DNA of 64,000 nucleotides from Flavobacterium sp. (GCA_023251135.1 JAHEZJ010000009.1:79697-143696), one strand, 5' to 3'; counted from the first letter of the stretch, positions 9,204 to 18,479 are shown. The notes: generated by a model from the letters alone, not told the origin. A program made the numbers and translations.

Positions 9204-11627
9204 ATGCTAAAGAACTGGATCAACATATTTATTTATCACATCAAAAACAACAAGCTTTTTACAGCTTTGAATGTTTTGGGGTTGAGTATTGGAATTGCAG
9301 GATTAATTTTTGCTATTTTGTATTGGAACGATGAGCAATCGTACGATCAGTGGAATCCGAATAAAGACGAGATATTTTTAGTAGCCAATAAAATGAATCC
9401 TACGACCTACTGGTCTTCAAGCTCGGCAGCGGTAGGGTCGGCGATACAGGCTGTGAGTCCTGAAGTAGAATCTTTTTGTTATTTGAGCGGAGACTATGAT
9501 GATGATATACTTTATTTTAATGGTAAAAAAGTGCAGTCAGACAGGATTACCATAGCTCAGAAAAACTTTTTTGAATATTTTCCTTTTGAATTTACAGAAG
9601 GCAGTCAAAAAGGGGCATTACCGGATGTAAACAGTATCTGCTTGTCAGAAGATTTGGCTTTTAAACTTTTTGGAAACGAAACGGCTTTGGGTAAAAAAGT
9701 TGTTTTGCGAAAAAAAGCCTTAATTGTGAGAGGCGTTTATAAACTGGATCAAAAATCGGCCTATAATCCTGCCTGTGTGGTTAATTTTATGGAGGAACAA
9801 ATTAAAGCAAACATTCAGTTTTGGGGAAATTTTCAGTATGTTTTATTACTGAAACTGAAAAATCCGGAGCATCAAAAACAAGTAACAAACAATCTGGAAA
9901 AGTTGTATTTAGAAAACCTGACGTTTCGTTTCGCCAAAGAACAGGGGATTAGTCCTAAGGAATTTATTCGCAAATATGGTGAAGTAAAACCTGTTTTAGA
10001 ACCCTTATCGTCAGTACGGCTGCATACAAAAACCGGAGGTTTGACAGAAGGGAAAGGTAATTTCCAGTTTTTGCTTACTATGGTGGGATTGTCAGTTTTA
10101 ATTCTGCTGCTGTCTATCGTAAATTATGTTAATTCCGCTACGGCAAATGCAGTGAAGAGAGCTAAGGAGGTTGGGGTTCGAAAAATTATCGGGGCTTCAA
10201 AGTATGCTATAATTCAGCAGTTTGTTTTTGAAACAGTTATAATCTCGTTATTTGCCATTCTGGTATCATTGGTTATTGTCGAGATTTCGTTACCGTATTA
10301 CAATTCCTTTTTAGAAAAATCGCTCGTTTTGCAAAGCGGTCAGTTTTACCTGCAGCTGGTGGCAATATTTTTTATCACAGTTGTACTGGCAGGTATACTT
10401 CCGGCGGTTTATGTTTCTAATTTTGAGCCGTTAAAGGTGTTGAAAGGAAATTTTGGGCGCAGTAAAAATGGTATCTGGCTTAGAAACGGAATGCTGATCT
10501 TTCAATTTGGGATAGCTGCTTTTTTCATTATTGGTTCGTACATTGTTTATCAGCAAATAGAACATATGAATTCGAAGGATCTGGGTTTTAGTGGAAAGCA
10601 GGTGTTGAACATTTCCTATAAGAATATCTATGGTGAGAATATTACCAATAAAGACCGACTGAACCGATACAATACCATCAGAAATCAATTACTGCATATA
10701 AAAGGAGTGAAAGAAGTTTCGGGAGGCGGTTTTATTTTGGGAAATGGTCCGAAATCGGTTATATCATATCATTATAAAGATAAAAATGTAGACGGAAACA
10801 ACATACCCATAGATTTTGGCTTGTTGGAAATGCTGAAAATAAAAATGGTCAAAGGACGTTATCTGAATCCAAAATTTGCTCAGGATACGGTCAATAGTAT
10901 GTTGATCAACGAGACTGCATTAAAGTTACTAAACGAAAAAGATCCGATAGGTAAAAAACTAAACTGGAATGGTCAGGAAGTAATAATTGCAGGAGTGGTA
11001 AAAGATTTTAATCTGATGAATCCCGGTGAAGCTATTCCTCCCATGTCATTTTTGCATTTTAAAACAGTGCCTTGGTTTACGGAACTTTTAAATAACATTT
11101 ATATCACGGTCGACCCCAAAACAATGCAGCAAACTTTGGCAGACATTGAAAAGATGTGGACCAAAAAAGTGGATACAGAATACCCGTTTTCTTATGATTT
11201 TGTCGATAAAGAATACAAAAGATCCTATAGTAATTATGTAAAGCAAAAAAATCTGTTCTCTTTGCTAAATATCATCGTTATCATCATTGCACTTTTTGGG
11301 TTGTTTGCCCTTGCTTCGTACTCTATTGAACGCCGCATGAAAGAAATCGCCATTCGAAAAACTCTGGGTGCCGAAACCAATGTTTTGCTAAAAGAACTTT
11401 GTAAACAGTATGTTGTTTTCAGTGTCATTGGGTTTTTAATAGCGCTGTTTCCGGTTTATTATTTACTCAACAAATGGTTAGAGAATTTTGCCTATAGAAT
11501 TACAATTTCCATTTATCCTTTTTTAATTGGATTTACTGCTTTACTGACCTTAACATTGGTAGTGGTACTTACAAGAGCATATCAGGCAACCAAAATAGAT
11601 GTTTTGAAATACTTAAAATACGAGTAA
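9204..11627 (+). CDS. FtsX/MacB-like ABC permease, first copy
   Basis: 807 residues. An N-terminal membrane helix (FTALNVLGLSIGIAGLIFAI) leads into a large periplasmic MacB_PCD-like domain. FtsX-type helices follow at about 285-310 and in two flanking segments, including the conserved VKRAKEVGVRKIIGASK. A second periplasmic domain comes after residue 440, then three C-terminal helices with RRMKEIAIRKTLGAE. The repeated pattern of the ExAIRKTLGA motif and four-helix blocks shows two FtsX units in one chain, usual for Bacteroidota members of this length. Starts 3 bases after the ATPase gene. It closely resembles the next gene over its whole length, so the pair arose by tandem duplication; the two might form a heterodimer. 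Confidence 0.92.
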   Translation: MLKNWINIFIYHIKNNKLFTALNVLGLSIGIAGLIFAILYWNDEQSYDQWNPNKDEIFLVANKMNPTTYWSSSSAAVGSAIQAVSPEVESFCYLSGDYDDDILYFNGKKVQSDRITIAQKNFFEYFPFEFTEGSQKGALPDVNSICLSEDLAFKLFGNETALGKKVVLRKKALIVRGVYKLDQKSAYNPACVVNFMEEQIKANIQFWGNFQYVLLLKLKNPEHQKQVTNNLEKLYLENLTFRFAKEQGISPKEFIRKYGEVKPVLEPLSSVRLHTKTGGLTEGKGNFQFLLTMVGLSVLILLLSIVNYVNSATANAVKRAKEVGVRKIIGASKYAIIQQFVFETVIISLFAILVSLVIVEISLPYYNSFLEKSLVLQSGQFYLQLVAIFFITVVLAGILPAVYVSNFEPLKVLKGNFGRSKNGIWLRNGMLIFQFGIAAFFIIGSYIVYQQIEHMNSKDLGFSGKQVLNISYKNIYGENITNKDRLNRYNTIRNQLLHIKGVKEVSGGGFILGNGPKSVISYHYKDKNVDGNNIPIDFGLLEMLKIKMVKGRYLNPKFAQDTVNSMLINETALKLLNEKDPIGKKLNWNGQEVIIAGVVKDFNLMNPGEAIPPMSFLHFKTVPWFTELLNNIYITVDPKTMQQTLADIEKMWTKKVDTEYPFSYDFVDKEYKRSYSNYVKQKNLFSLLNIIVIIIALFGLFALASYSIERRMKEIAIRKTLGAETNVLLKELCKQYVVFSVIGFLIALFPVYYLLNKWLENFAYRITISIYPFLIGFTALLTLTLVVVLTRAYQATKIDVLKYLKYE

Positions 11628-11628
11628 C

Positions 11629-14040
11629 ATGCTAAAAAACTGGACCAACCTCTTTATTTATCAGATCAAAAACAATAAGTTTTTTACAGCTTTGAATGTT
11701 TTGGGTTTAAGTATTGGAATTGCAGGATTAATTTTTGCCATTTTGTATTGGAATGATGAACATTCTTATGACGAGTGGAATCCTGAAAAAGATAAAATTT
11801 ATGCGGTACTGAACAATATAGGAGGGGGTAATATTTGGGCTGTAAATTCACCTATTCCGGGACCTCTTTTAAAAAGAATGAGCCCGGCTTTAGAGCGTTA
11901 TTGTTATTTTACAAACAATTATGCCCGGGAAACGATACAGTATAACGGCAAAATTGAAGTAATAGACAAAATTTTTTCAGGGCAGGAGAATTTCTTTTCT
12001 TTTTTCCCTTTTGAATTTATTCACGGCAGTGGAAAAAGCGCACTTCACGATCGCAACAGTATTGCTTTTTCTGAAGAGACAGCTTCGCGTTTGTTTCAGA
12101 ACGAGAACCCAATAGGAAAACAGGTTAAGTATGCCGACAAAATTTTTATTGTTCGGGGCGTCTACCGACTGTCTAAAAAAGCTTCGATAATGCCCAATGT
12201 AGTGACTTCCAACATTGAATACGAAATAGCTAAAAACAGAGAAAGCTGGGGGCTGCGTTATGGATTAATGTTGAAGTTAAAAAAGCAAAGTGATACAACA
12301 GCAATACTCAAAAACCTGAATACAATCTATATCGAACAGAAGGTTAAAAAACAGGCAAAAGCGGAAGGAATCACGTATGAAGATTATTTGAAGAAGTATG
12401 GAGAGGTAGAAAAAGCCAAGTTACTTCCGTTTTCGGGAGCGAGATTGTATCAGGGAAATACCCCTTTTCCGGAAGGAATTACCAATCTGCGGTTTTTAAA
12501 GATTTTAATGGGATTGTCAATCCTAATTTTACTGTTATCAATCGTCAATTATGTAAACCTCGCCACCGCAAATGCTGTAAAGCGGGCTAAAGAAGTGGGA
12601 GTAAGAAAAATAGTTGGCGCCACAAAATTGCAAATTATAACCCAGTTTGTATTTGAAACGACTTTAATTACGCTTTTTTCACTCTTGTTGGCATTGGTAA
12701 TTGTAGAGCTTTCATTGCCTTTTTACAATTCACTTTTACACAAAGATCTGATTCTTGAAGGCTCTCAGTTTTATTTGCAGCTAATTTTCATTTTTATAAT
12801 GGTCATTGTGGTTTCAGGAGTTTTACCTGCGATATATGTCTCTAACTTCGATCCTTTAAAGGTTTTAAAAGGGAATTTTTCCCGCAGCAAAAACGGAATC
12901 TGGCTTAGAAACGGTATGCTGGTTTTGCAATTTGCCATTGCCACATTTTTTATCATTGGTTCATTTATAGTATACCAGCAGGTTAACTATATGGCTCATA
13001 AAGACCTTGGGTTTAAAGGCGCTCAGGTGATGGATATTTCTTTTAAACCTAAGAAAGGAAGAAACCAATTTGAGAGATACAAAACGATACAGCAGGAACT
13101 TTTAAAAATAAAAGGCGTTCAGGCAGTTTCGGCAGGCGTATTTTCTATCGGGAACAATGTTAATTCATGGTCTGGTATGCATTACAAGGACAATAAAGAG
13201 GTGATCACACAGCAAATGGCGATTGATTTTGGGATGATGAACGTTTTGGGGATTCGTATCGTTAAAGGCAGGGATTTAAACAACAAAATTGCCTCAGACA
13301 GTAGCAGTAATGTTTTGTTAAATGAAGCTGCGGCTAAAACATTAATGGAAAAAGATCCTATAAACAAAGAAATTATCTGGGAAGATCGAAAATTGAAAAT
13401 TGTTGGTGTGGTAAAAGACTTTAATTATTTTGGACTTGAAAACAATATTTCGCCCATGATTTTCATGCACATCAAAGCTTTCGAATGGATGGAAAAGGAT
13501 TTGCTTAATATTTCGGTTAAAATTGCACCTCAGGATATGCCCGAAACAATAGCGGCTATAAATAAATTCTGGACAACAAAAGTAGATGCAGAATATCCTT
13601 TTGAGTATAATTTTGTAGACAGAAGCTTTGCCCGAACCTATAAGGTGTATGAAAGCCAAAGCCAATTGTTTTCACTCTTAAACGGAGTTGTGATTCTAAT
13701 TGCCGTTTTTGGATTATTTGCTTTAGCTTCCTTTTCGATGGAAAGAAGAGTGCGGGAAATTGCGATCAGAAAAACACTGGGAGCAGACACGACTGTTTTA
13801 CTCCGGGAATTATCCAAACAATATGTGGTTTTTTGTATGATTGGTTTTGCAATCGGAATAATTCCGGCCTATCTTTTATTGCGAAAGTGGCTGGAGGACT
13901 TTGCGTTCCGGATCGAGATTCCCTTACTTCCTTTTATAATTGCTTTTGTATTCCTGTTGTTTTTAACCTTATCAATCGTACTGGCAAAAGCCTATCAGGT
14001 AACGAAAATAGATGTTTTGAAATATTTAAAATATGAATAA
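11629..14040 (+). CDS. FtsX/MacB-like ABC permease, second copy
   Basis: 803 residues, a paralogue of the preceding gene. The first 40 residues differ at only a few positions, and the FtsX motifs VKRAKEVGVRKIVGATK and RRVREIAIRKTLGAD match. The periplasmic domains diverge much more, which suggests different partners or surfaces while the shared ATPase is kept. The ATG begins one base after the preceding stop, and both proteins end in the same residues (IDVLKYLKYE). A terminator follows within 50 bases, making this the last gene of the three-gene transporter operon. Confidence 0.92.
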   Translation: MLKNWTNLFIYQIKNNKFFTALNVLGLSIGIAGLIFAILYWNDEHSYDEWNPEKDKIYAVLNNIGGGNIWAVNSPIPGPLLKRMSPALERYCYFTNNYARETIQYNGKIEVIDKIFSGQENFFSFFPFEFIHGSGKSALHDRNSIAFSEETASRLFQNENPIGKQVKYADKIFIVRGVYRLSKKASIMPNVVTSNIEYEIAKNRESWGLRYGLMLKLKKQSDTTAILKNLNTIYIEQKVKKQAKAEGITYEDYLKKYGEVEKAKLLPFSGARLYQGNTPFPEGITNLRFLKILMGLSILILLLSIVNYVNLATANAVKRAKEVGVRKIVGATKLQIITQFVFETTLITLFSLLLALVIVELSLPFYNSLLHKDLILEGSQFYLQLIFIFIMVIVVSGVLPAIYVSNFDPLKVLKGNFSRSKNGIWLRNGMLVLQFAIATFFIIGSFIVYQQVNYMAHKDLGFKGAQVMDISFKPKKGRNQFERYKTIQQELLKIKGVQAVSAGVFSIGNNVNSWSGMHYKDNKEVITQQMAIDFGMMNVLGIRIVKGRDLNNKIASDSSSNVLLNEAAAKTLMEKDPINKEIIWEDRKLKIVGVVKDFNYFGLENNISPMIFMHIKAFEWMEKDLLNISVKIAPQDMPETIAAINKFWTTKVDAEYPFEYNFVDRSFARTYKVYESQSQLFSLLNGVVILIAVFGLFALASFSMERRVREIAIRKTLGADTTVLLRELSKQYVVFCMIGFAIGIIPAYLLLRKWLEDFAFRIEIPLLPFIIAFVFLLFLTLSIVLAKAYQVTKIDVLKYLKYE

Positions 14041-14052
14041 ACCGTAAAAGTA

Positions 14053-14088
14053 AAACCTTCAAAGGGAGTACATTTTGAAGGTTTTTTT
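14053..14088 (+). terminator. Intrinsic terminator of the ABC operon
   Basis: The stem AACCTTCAAA / TTTGAAGGTT (14054-14063 with 14074-14083) is followed by seven T residues. Confidence 0.85.
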
Positions 14089-14115
14089 AATTTCAGAAAA
14101 ATTGAAAAAAAGGAT

Positions 14116-14123
14116 TATCTTTG
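14116..14123 (+). promoter_or_regulatory. Bacteroidota -7 promoter element before the deacetylase gene
   Basis: TATCTTTG fits TAnnTTTG. It lies 61 bases before the ATG. No good TTG box was found at the usual -33 spacing. Confidence 0.5.
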
Positions 14124-14184
14124 AGAGAATACCATTCTATTTGCATAAAAACTTTATTTCAATCTTTAATAACCGGGATCATTT

Positions 14185-14964
14185 ATGAAGATGTTTTTCC
14201 TTAAATCCGTATTGTTTTTTTCCTGTCTGGCCTTATTCTCCTGTGAAAGCAAACGGCAAAATCCGGTTGCCAAAGCATATAAAGCAGGTGTTATTTTATC
14301 TTTTGATGATGCCTATGTCGACGAATGGGCGGAGGCGGATCGGGCATTGAAAAAATACTCCTGGAAAGCCACTTTTAACGTGTGCCGAATTGATTCGATC
14401 GGGAAGCCGCAAATCGAAAAACTGCTGCAAATGCAAAAAGACGGACATGAAATTGCCGGACACGGTTACCATCATTACAACGCCGTTAAATTTGTGAAGC
14501 AGCACGGAATGGATGCCTACATCGATCAGGAAATTACCCCTATGATCGCTTCCATGAAAAGACTCAATTTTAAAGTCACTACATTTGCTTATCCTTACGG
14601 AGAGCGCTCTGACGCCTTGGATAAAGCATTATCTCCCAAATTTAAAATCATCAGAGGAAGGGCTTTTGGAGGGGAACTTCCGGAAAAACAGGACAGCTAT
14701 TTTAACAATTCTAAAATTGTATTTGCCTTTGATATTGACAACAGCCACATTCATTTTAGCATTCCGTATCTTCTTGAATTATTAGACTACGCAAAAAAAC
14801 ACAATAAAATTCTGCTTTTATGTGGGCATAAACCGGTGCGAAATGCGACCGAAAACTATCAGACCAAAATAGAAACGCTGGAGTTCATTTGCAGATACAT
14901 GAAGTTAAACGATCTTAAATTTTATACCTTATCCGATTTAGACCCTTTGCTGGAAAAAAAATAA
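14185..14964 (+). CDS. Polysaccharide deacetylase family lipoprotein
   Basis: 259 residues. A lipoprotein signal ends in the lipobox LFSC (Cys20). NodB-fold motifs are visible: SFDDA with catalytic/metal Asp41-Asp42, HEIAGHGYHH with the HxxxH metal ligands His93 and His97, and FAYPYGERSD as motif 3. The protein is therefore a probable metal-dependent carbohydrate esterase at the envelope, removing acetyl groups from peptidoglycan or another polysaccharide. The length is close to that of a lone NodB domain. It is a single-gene unit with its own -7 box. The exact substrate cannot be read from the sequence. Confidence 0.88.
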   Translation: MKMFFLKSVLFFSCLALFSCESKRQNPVAKAYKAGVILSFDDAYVDEWAEADRALKKYSWKATFNVCRIDSIGKPQIEKLLQMQKDGHEIAGHGYHHYNAVKFVKQHGMDAYIDQEITPMIASMKRLNFKVTTFAYPYGERSDALDKALSPKFKIIRGRAFGGELPEKQDSYFNNSKIVFAFDIDNSHIHFSIPYLLELLDYAKKHNKILLLCGHKPVRNATENYQTKIETLEFICRYMKLNDLKFYTLSDLDPLLEKK

Positions 14965-15042
14965 ACTCTTTATTTTTGAGCCGAAATTAACCTTCGGATC
15001 AAACGATTTCGTAAATAATCTGACGTATTTTTCCAAAAATAG

Positions 15043-15050
15043 TATCTTTG
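15043..15050 (+). promoter_or_regulatory. Promoter -7 element TATCTTTG
   Basis: A match to TAnnTTTG followed by CA, as commonly seen in Flavobacterium promoters. Its transcript would begin upstream of the 15087 palindrome. Confidence 0.5.
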
Positions 15051-15086
15051 CAGCAAGAAAATTGTAGTGATAAGTAATGATTAAAT

Positions 15087-15155
15087 TGTAGAACAAGTTC
15101 TACAGACTGTTAGAGAATGTTCTACAGTCGGTTTAATCCCTGCATGCTATTTTTG
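15087..15155 (+). promoter_or_regulatory. Palindromic operator plus promoter, copy 1
   Basis: TGTAGAA-CAAG-TTCTACA (15087-15104) is a perfect 7-4-7 palindrome. A second half-site ATGTTCTACA lies 22 bases on (15117-15126), and TATTTTTG (15148-15155) begins 61 bases after the palindrome start. The same layout recurs at 18134-18202 with identical arms and identical spacing. There is no TTG box at -33, which suggests the promoter depends on an activator bound at the palindrome. The LuxR-type regulator at 17358 is the obvious candidate (inference). Confidence 0.72.
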
Positions 15156-15278
15156 CATCTTATTAAGAAAATAGAAACAAGTATATTTAAAAAATAGAAT
15201 AAAAGTATGTTTTTCGTATAAAACCTATTTATTCTATTAAAAAGATCCCCCAAATCTCTTTTAAATATCTGTTGTGCT

Positions 15279-15458
15279 ATGGTTAATAATGATCGACAAC
15301 TGCTGTGGCTTTGCTGTTTTTTAAGCAAAAAGCTGTATCTTAGAGGAATAACAGCTGATGTTGGCATTAAAATTGAATTGGCGGTGGCTAATTTTAACTA
15401 TAGAACAATATTTATTCAAAATGTAGTACATCATTCAGGATGTTCTTTCGATACCTAA
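15279..15458 (+). CDS. Possible small protein of 59 residues in the leader
   Basis: ATG 15279 to TAA 15456-15458, beginning MVNNDRQLLWLCCF and ending GCSFDT. It sits in the long leader between the TATTTTTG promoter and the kinase gene. No Shine-Dalgarno sequence and no recognised family; it may be chance. Confidence 0.22.
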   Translation: MVNNDRQLLWLCCFLSKKLYLRGITADVGIKIELAVANFNYRTIFIQNVVHHSGCSFDT

Positions 15459-15531
15459 TTAAAAAAGTTGCAAGAGTTACAGATTAAATTCTATGGCTCT
15501 TTATTTTATTTATCATTTTAAAATATAAATT

Positions 15532-17283
15532 TTGATTAGAAAACATTCCTTAAATAGTACCTTTAGTTTTTTAAAGCTAAAGTTCAAACACAGAAAAATA
15601 ATTCACTACACCTTAATAGCCTGTGTCATTTTTTTACAGATAGTTGCAATAATTATTTGGTACAACGAATCTTCTAATGAAGCCGAAATGTCGAAAACGC
15701 TGAGTTCGATGGATTCATTAAATAAAATAACACACTTTACAAGCAACATAAACAACTCCTTTGTCGATTCTCAAAAAAGTTTTAGTAATTATACCTACTA
15801 TAAAGACAAGGAATCACTCGATAAATACACCGCTTCATTAAACGAAATCAGCCGTTTGATTGATAGTTTGAGCTTAATTACCAAAGACAATAAGGAGTTT
15901 ATGAGGATTCTGGAAGAGAAGAATCAGTCTGAACATTCTGTTGAATCGTTAAAATCCAGTATCGACTCCATTATTGAGTCACAGATCAATCCGGATAAAA
16001 CCACTTTGACCCAGCCTTTTAAGCTGAATAAATTTGCGTACAAAAAAATCTTAGACAGTATCAAAACAGATTCTTATATAAAAGTCGACAGTGTATCTAA
16101 AAAAGGATTATTCTCGAGACTGGGAGCTGCTTTGGCCGGGAAAGTGGATGTGCAAAAAGAGCAGTTGAAGATTACCGTTACCATGAAATATGACAATAAA
16201 GTGGTTTCCGGAAGTATCGAAGAACAATTTGCCAATCTGTTTAACACCACCAACAAGTACTACGAAGACCAGTTTAAAAACTTAAAAAAGTCATTTGCAA
16301 ATTTAAAAGATCAGGATGCCAAACTAAAAGGGTTTAATAATGATTTGTTGAATTTAGAAGCAGAGATAATGCCTAATTACAACAATTCGCTGAAAGTACT
16401 TCAGGACAATACGCAAAAACAGTTGCAAAAGCAGTACGAATCCAATAAAGTAGTAAGAAGCTACACCATTGCGATTCTGATCCTTTTAATGTTTATTGTA
16501 TCACTCGTACTTTTCGGTTTTACTAGACTGGCTTTTCAATATGAAAAAAGACTTACGACAGCGCAGATGCAGATTAGGGAGAGTTTGAATTTTAAGAATA
16601 GAATTATGGGTATGATCAGTCACGAAATCAGATCGCCTCTAAGCATCATTTCTATTTACAGTAAAATGATCAGCTCTTCGATAAAGGATCCCGAAATAAA
16701 AGACACTTTTAAATCGATTCAGTTTACTACTAATTCCTTGCTGCTGTTGGCCAATCAGATTTTGGAATATTCTAAAGACGGAATTTACGAGCCTAAACTA
16801 AACAAGAAACATTTTTACCTTAAAGAGGAGGTGCACCAGATTGTTAATTCGATGACTTCACTGGTAGAAAGTAAGGGGAATAAAATTGAGGTTAATTCTA
16901 ATCTGATTTCGGAGCTTGAAGTTAATTCTGATGCGGCAAAAATTCACCAGCTTTTTTATAACATTATCGGTAATGCAAATAAGTTTACAGAGAATGGCCT
17001 CATAAAGATCAATATGGATCTTGAAAAGACTTCGGATAAGATGGTGAATTTAAAAATTGAAATTCAGGACAGCGGAATTGGAATTGCCAAAAACGACCTG
17101 AAAAACATATTTGAGCTGTATTACCAGGGAACCGTTTCAGGAAAAGTAAACGATCTTGGAGTAGGTTTAGGGCTTAATTTGTGTAAAGAAATAGTAGAAT
17201 TGTTTGATGGAAAAATAGATGTTCAGAGCGAGGAAGGTAAAGGGACTAAAATAATTTTTAATCTCCTTATAAGCTTAGTTTAA
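15532..17283 (+). CDS. Membrane sensor histidine kinase
   Basis: 583 residues beginning with TTG. An in-frame TAA at 15526 and the need to include the first membrane helix leave TTG 15532 (or ATT 15529) as the start. Membrane helices at about 24-44 and 305-330 enclose a roughly 260-residue, Ser/Lys-rich, helical periplasmic sensor domain of no recognised family. The cytoplasmic part has HisKA with His364 in MISHEIRSPLS, N-box FYNIIGNANKF, G1 DSGIGI and G2 GVGLGLNLCKEI. A LuxR-type regulator gene follows after 74 bases and is the likely partner. The upstream operator/promoter module is shared with the next signalling gene at 18480. Confidence 0.88.
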   Translation: MIRKHSLNSTFSFLKLKFKHRKIIHYTLIACVIFLQIVAIIIWYNESSNEAEMSKTLSSMDSLNKITHFTSNINNSFVDSQKSFSNYTYYKDKESLDKYTASLNEISRLIDSLSLITKDNKEFMRILEEKNQSEHSVESLKSSIDSIIESQINPDKTTLTQPFKLNKFAYKKILDSIKTDSYIKVDSVSKKGLFSRLGAALAGKVDVQKEQLKITVTMKYDNKVVSGSIEEQFANLFNTTNKYYEDQFKNLKKSFANLKDQDAKLKGFNNDLLNLEAEIMPNYNNSLKVLQDNTQKQLQKQYESNKVVRSYTIAILILLMFIVSLVLFGFTRLAFQYEKRLTTAQMQIRESLNFKNRIMGMISHEIRSPLSIISIYSKMISSSIKDPEIKDTFKSIQFTTNSLLLLANQILEYSKDGIYEPKLNKKHFYLKEEVHQIVNSMTSLVESKGNKIEVNSNLISELEVNSDAAKIHQLFYNIIGNANKFTENGLIKINMDLEKTSDKMVNLKIEIQDSGIGIAKNDLKNIFELYYQGTVSGKVNDLGVGLGLNLCKEIVELFDGKIDVQSEEGKGTKIIFNLLISLV

Positions 17284-17357
17284 AATAAGACCAAATTAAT
17301 TATGTTAAAGTGGTAATTAGTTACAAAAAAGCGCTGAAATAACCCTAAATTAGGTAA

Positions 17358-18008
17358 ATGAAAATGAAATCACCATCCAACAACTATTGTTTTCTAGTGG
17401 CCGATGACCATAGTGTGGTTCGACAAGGCGTTTCTTTGATGATAAAAGAATTATTTTCGAATGCTATAATTCATAAAGCGGGAAATTTTAAGGATACACT
17501 TAATCTTTTAAAAGAGGAATATATAGATTTATTGATATTAGATGTGAACTTTCCTGACGGAAACAGCATCAATATTATAGCAGAAATAAAAGCAATCCAG
17601 CCGGAGGTTAAAATATTAATCTTCTCGGCTTATGATGAGAATATTTATGCGATGCGGTATTTAAATGCTGGGGCATCCGGATATCTGAACAAAGAGACTT
17701 CTGAGGAAGAAATGAAAAATGCCATCAGCGCAATGATCTCTTCCGGAAAATATATTACTCAGAATGTCAAAGACAGGATTCTGGATTCGTATATTTCAAA
17801 AAAGCCAACCAACCCATTGGATGTATTGTCGAACAGAGAAATTGAAGTGGCACAGCTTTTAATTAAAGGTTATGGCAATCTGGAAATAATAGAACATCTG
17901 AACATCAAGAAAACAACGGTAAGTACTTATAAAAACAGGATTTTTGAAAAACTGGAAATCGATAATCTGGCCGATTTGATTAAGTTTTTTCAGTTGTATT
18001 CTGATTAA
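17358..18008 (+). CDS. LuxR/NarL-family response regulator
   Basis: 216 residues. The receiver domain has Asp16/Asp17, phospho-acceptor Asp62 (LLILDVNFPDG) and a Lys in GYLNKETS. A C-terminal LuxR helix-turn-helix runs from about 155 to 212 (LSNREIEVAQLLIKG, then KTTVSTYKNRIFEKL). Probably cotranscribed with the kinase upstream and phosphorylated by it. LuxR-type regulators bind short palindromes as dimers. The two identical TGTAGAA-N4-TTCTACA sites on either side of this gene pair are good candidate targets, implying autoregulation and control of the PAS kinase gene. A terminator follows. Confidence 0.93.
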   Translation: MKMKSPSNNYCFLVADDHSVVRQGVSLMIKELFSNAIIHKAGNFKDTLNLLKEEYIDLLILDVNFPDGNSINIIAEIKAIQPEVKILIFSAYDENIYAMRYLNAGASGYLNKETSEEEMKNAISAMISSGKYITQNVKDRILDSYISKKPTNPLDVLSNREIEVAQLLIKGYGNLEIIEHLNIKKTTVSTYKNRIFEKLEIDNLADLIKFFQLYSD

Positions 18009-18068
18009 TAAACAGATACAGTATAAAAAGGAATTGCAGAGCACCAATAGAGTAGAATCTGCATCTTA

Positions 18069-18100
18069 AAAACAGGAACTTTTGCGTTCCTGTTTTTTTT
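18069..18100 (+). terminator. Intrinsic terminator after the LuxR-type regulator
   Basis: AACAGGAAC (18071-18079) pairs with GTTCCTGTT (18086-18094), loop of six, then a run of T. Confidence 0.88.
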
Positions 18101-18133
18101 TGGACCGGACGTATTATTTTAAGATGTATTTTC

Positions 18134-18202
18134 TGTAGAAATAATTCTACAACAGCACGTTCGATGTACTATAAAGTATTGATTTTATTGCATGTATTTT
18201 TG
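18134..18202 (+). promoter_or_regulatory. Palindromic operator plus promoter, copy 2
   Basis: TGTAGAA-ATAA-TTCTACA (18134-18151), degenerate half-site ATGTACTATA (18164-18173) and TATTTTTG (18195-18202). All three are at the same relative positions as in the module at 15087, including 61 bases from palindrome start to -7 box, while the DNA between them differs. It would drive the PAS kinase gene from about 18209. Confidence 0.72.
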
Positions 18203-18215
18203 TTGTGTCAGGAAG

Positions 18216-18299
18216 ATGCAGTTGCTGGAAGTCTATAAAAAGGATGGATTTGTAGTAGAAAAGGATTATTTTTTTTCAGCATCTAGCTTCCTGTATTAA
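18216..18299 (+). CDS. Possible leader peptide of 27 residues
   Basis: ATG 18216 is preceded by AGGAAG, an SD-like run rare in this window, and the frame ends with TAA at 18297-18299. It encodes MQLLEVYKKDGFVVEKDYFF and seven more residues. It begins a few bases after the predicted transcription start of the copy 2 promoter. It could be a regulatory leader peptide or chance. Confidence 0.25.
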   Translation: MQLLEVYKKDGFVVEKDYFFSASSFLY

Positions 18300-18479
18300 A
18301 AGATATTTTTTTGTTGTTACGGACGGCTTTTTTGTTTGTGTTTTTGGGTTTATACAAGTCAGGTTATTTTTTTTTTGATATGGCCGTCTGATCAACAAAT
18401 ATTGTTTTCGAAATCTAATGCAAACTTAGCATTAGGGAAAACGACAGTTAACAGAATTAGAATGTAAAAAAGTAAGGTT

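Larger units (their letters stand above)
14965..15531. other. Intergenic control region before the kinase/LuxR-regulator genes
   Basis: 567 bases without a long gene. It holds a TATCTTTG promoter box, an 18-bp palindrome with a second half-site, a TATTTTTG box, and a possible 59-codon frame, each listed separately. Confidence 0.6.

Noticed and set aside
15122-15367. 81-codon minus-strand frame before the kinase gene
   Set aside because: Overlaps the conserved operator-promoter module and lacks a promoter or recognisable protein features.
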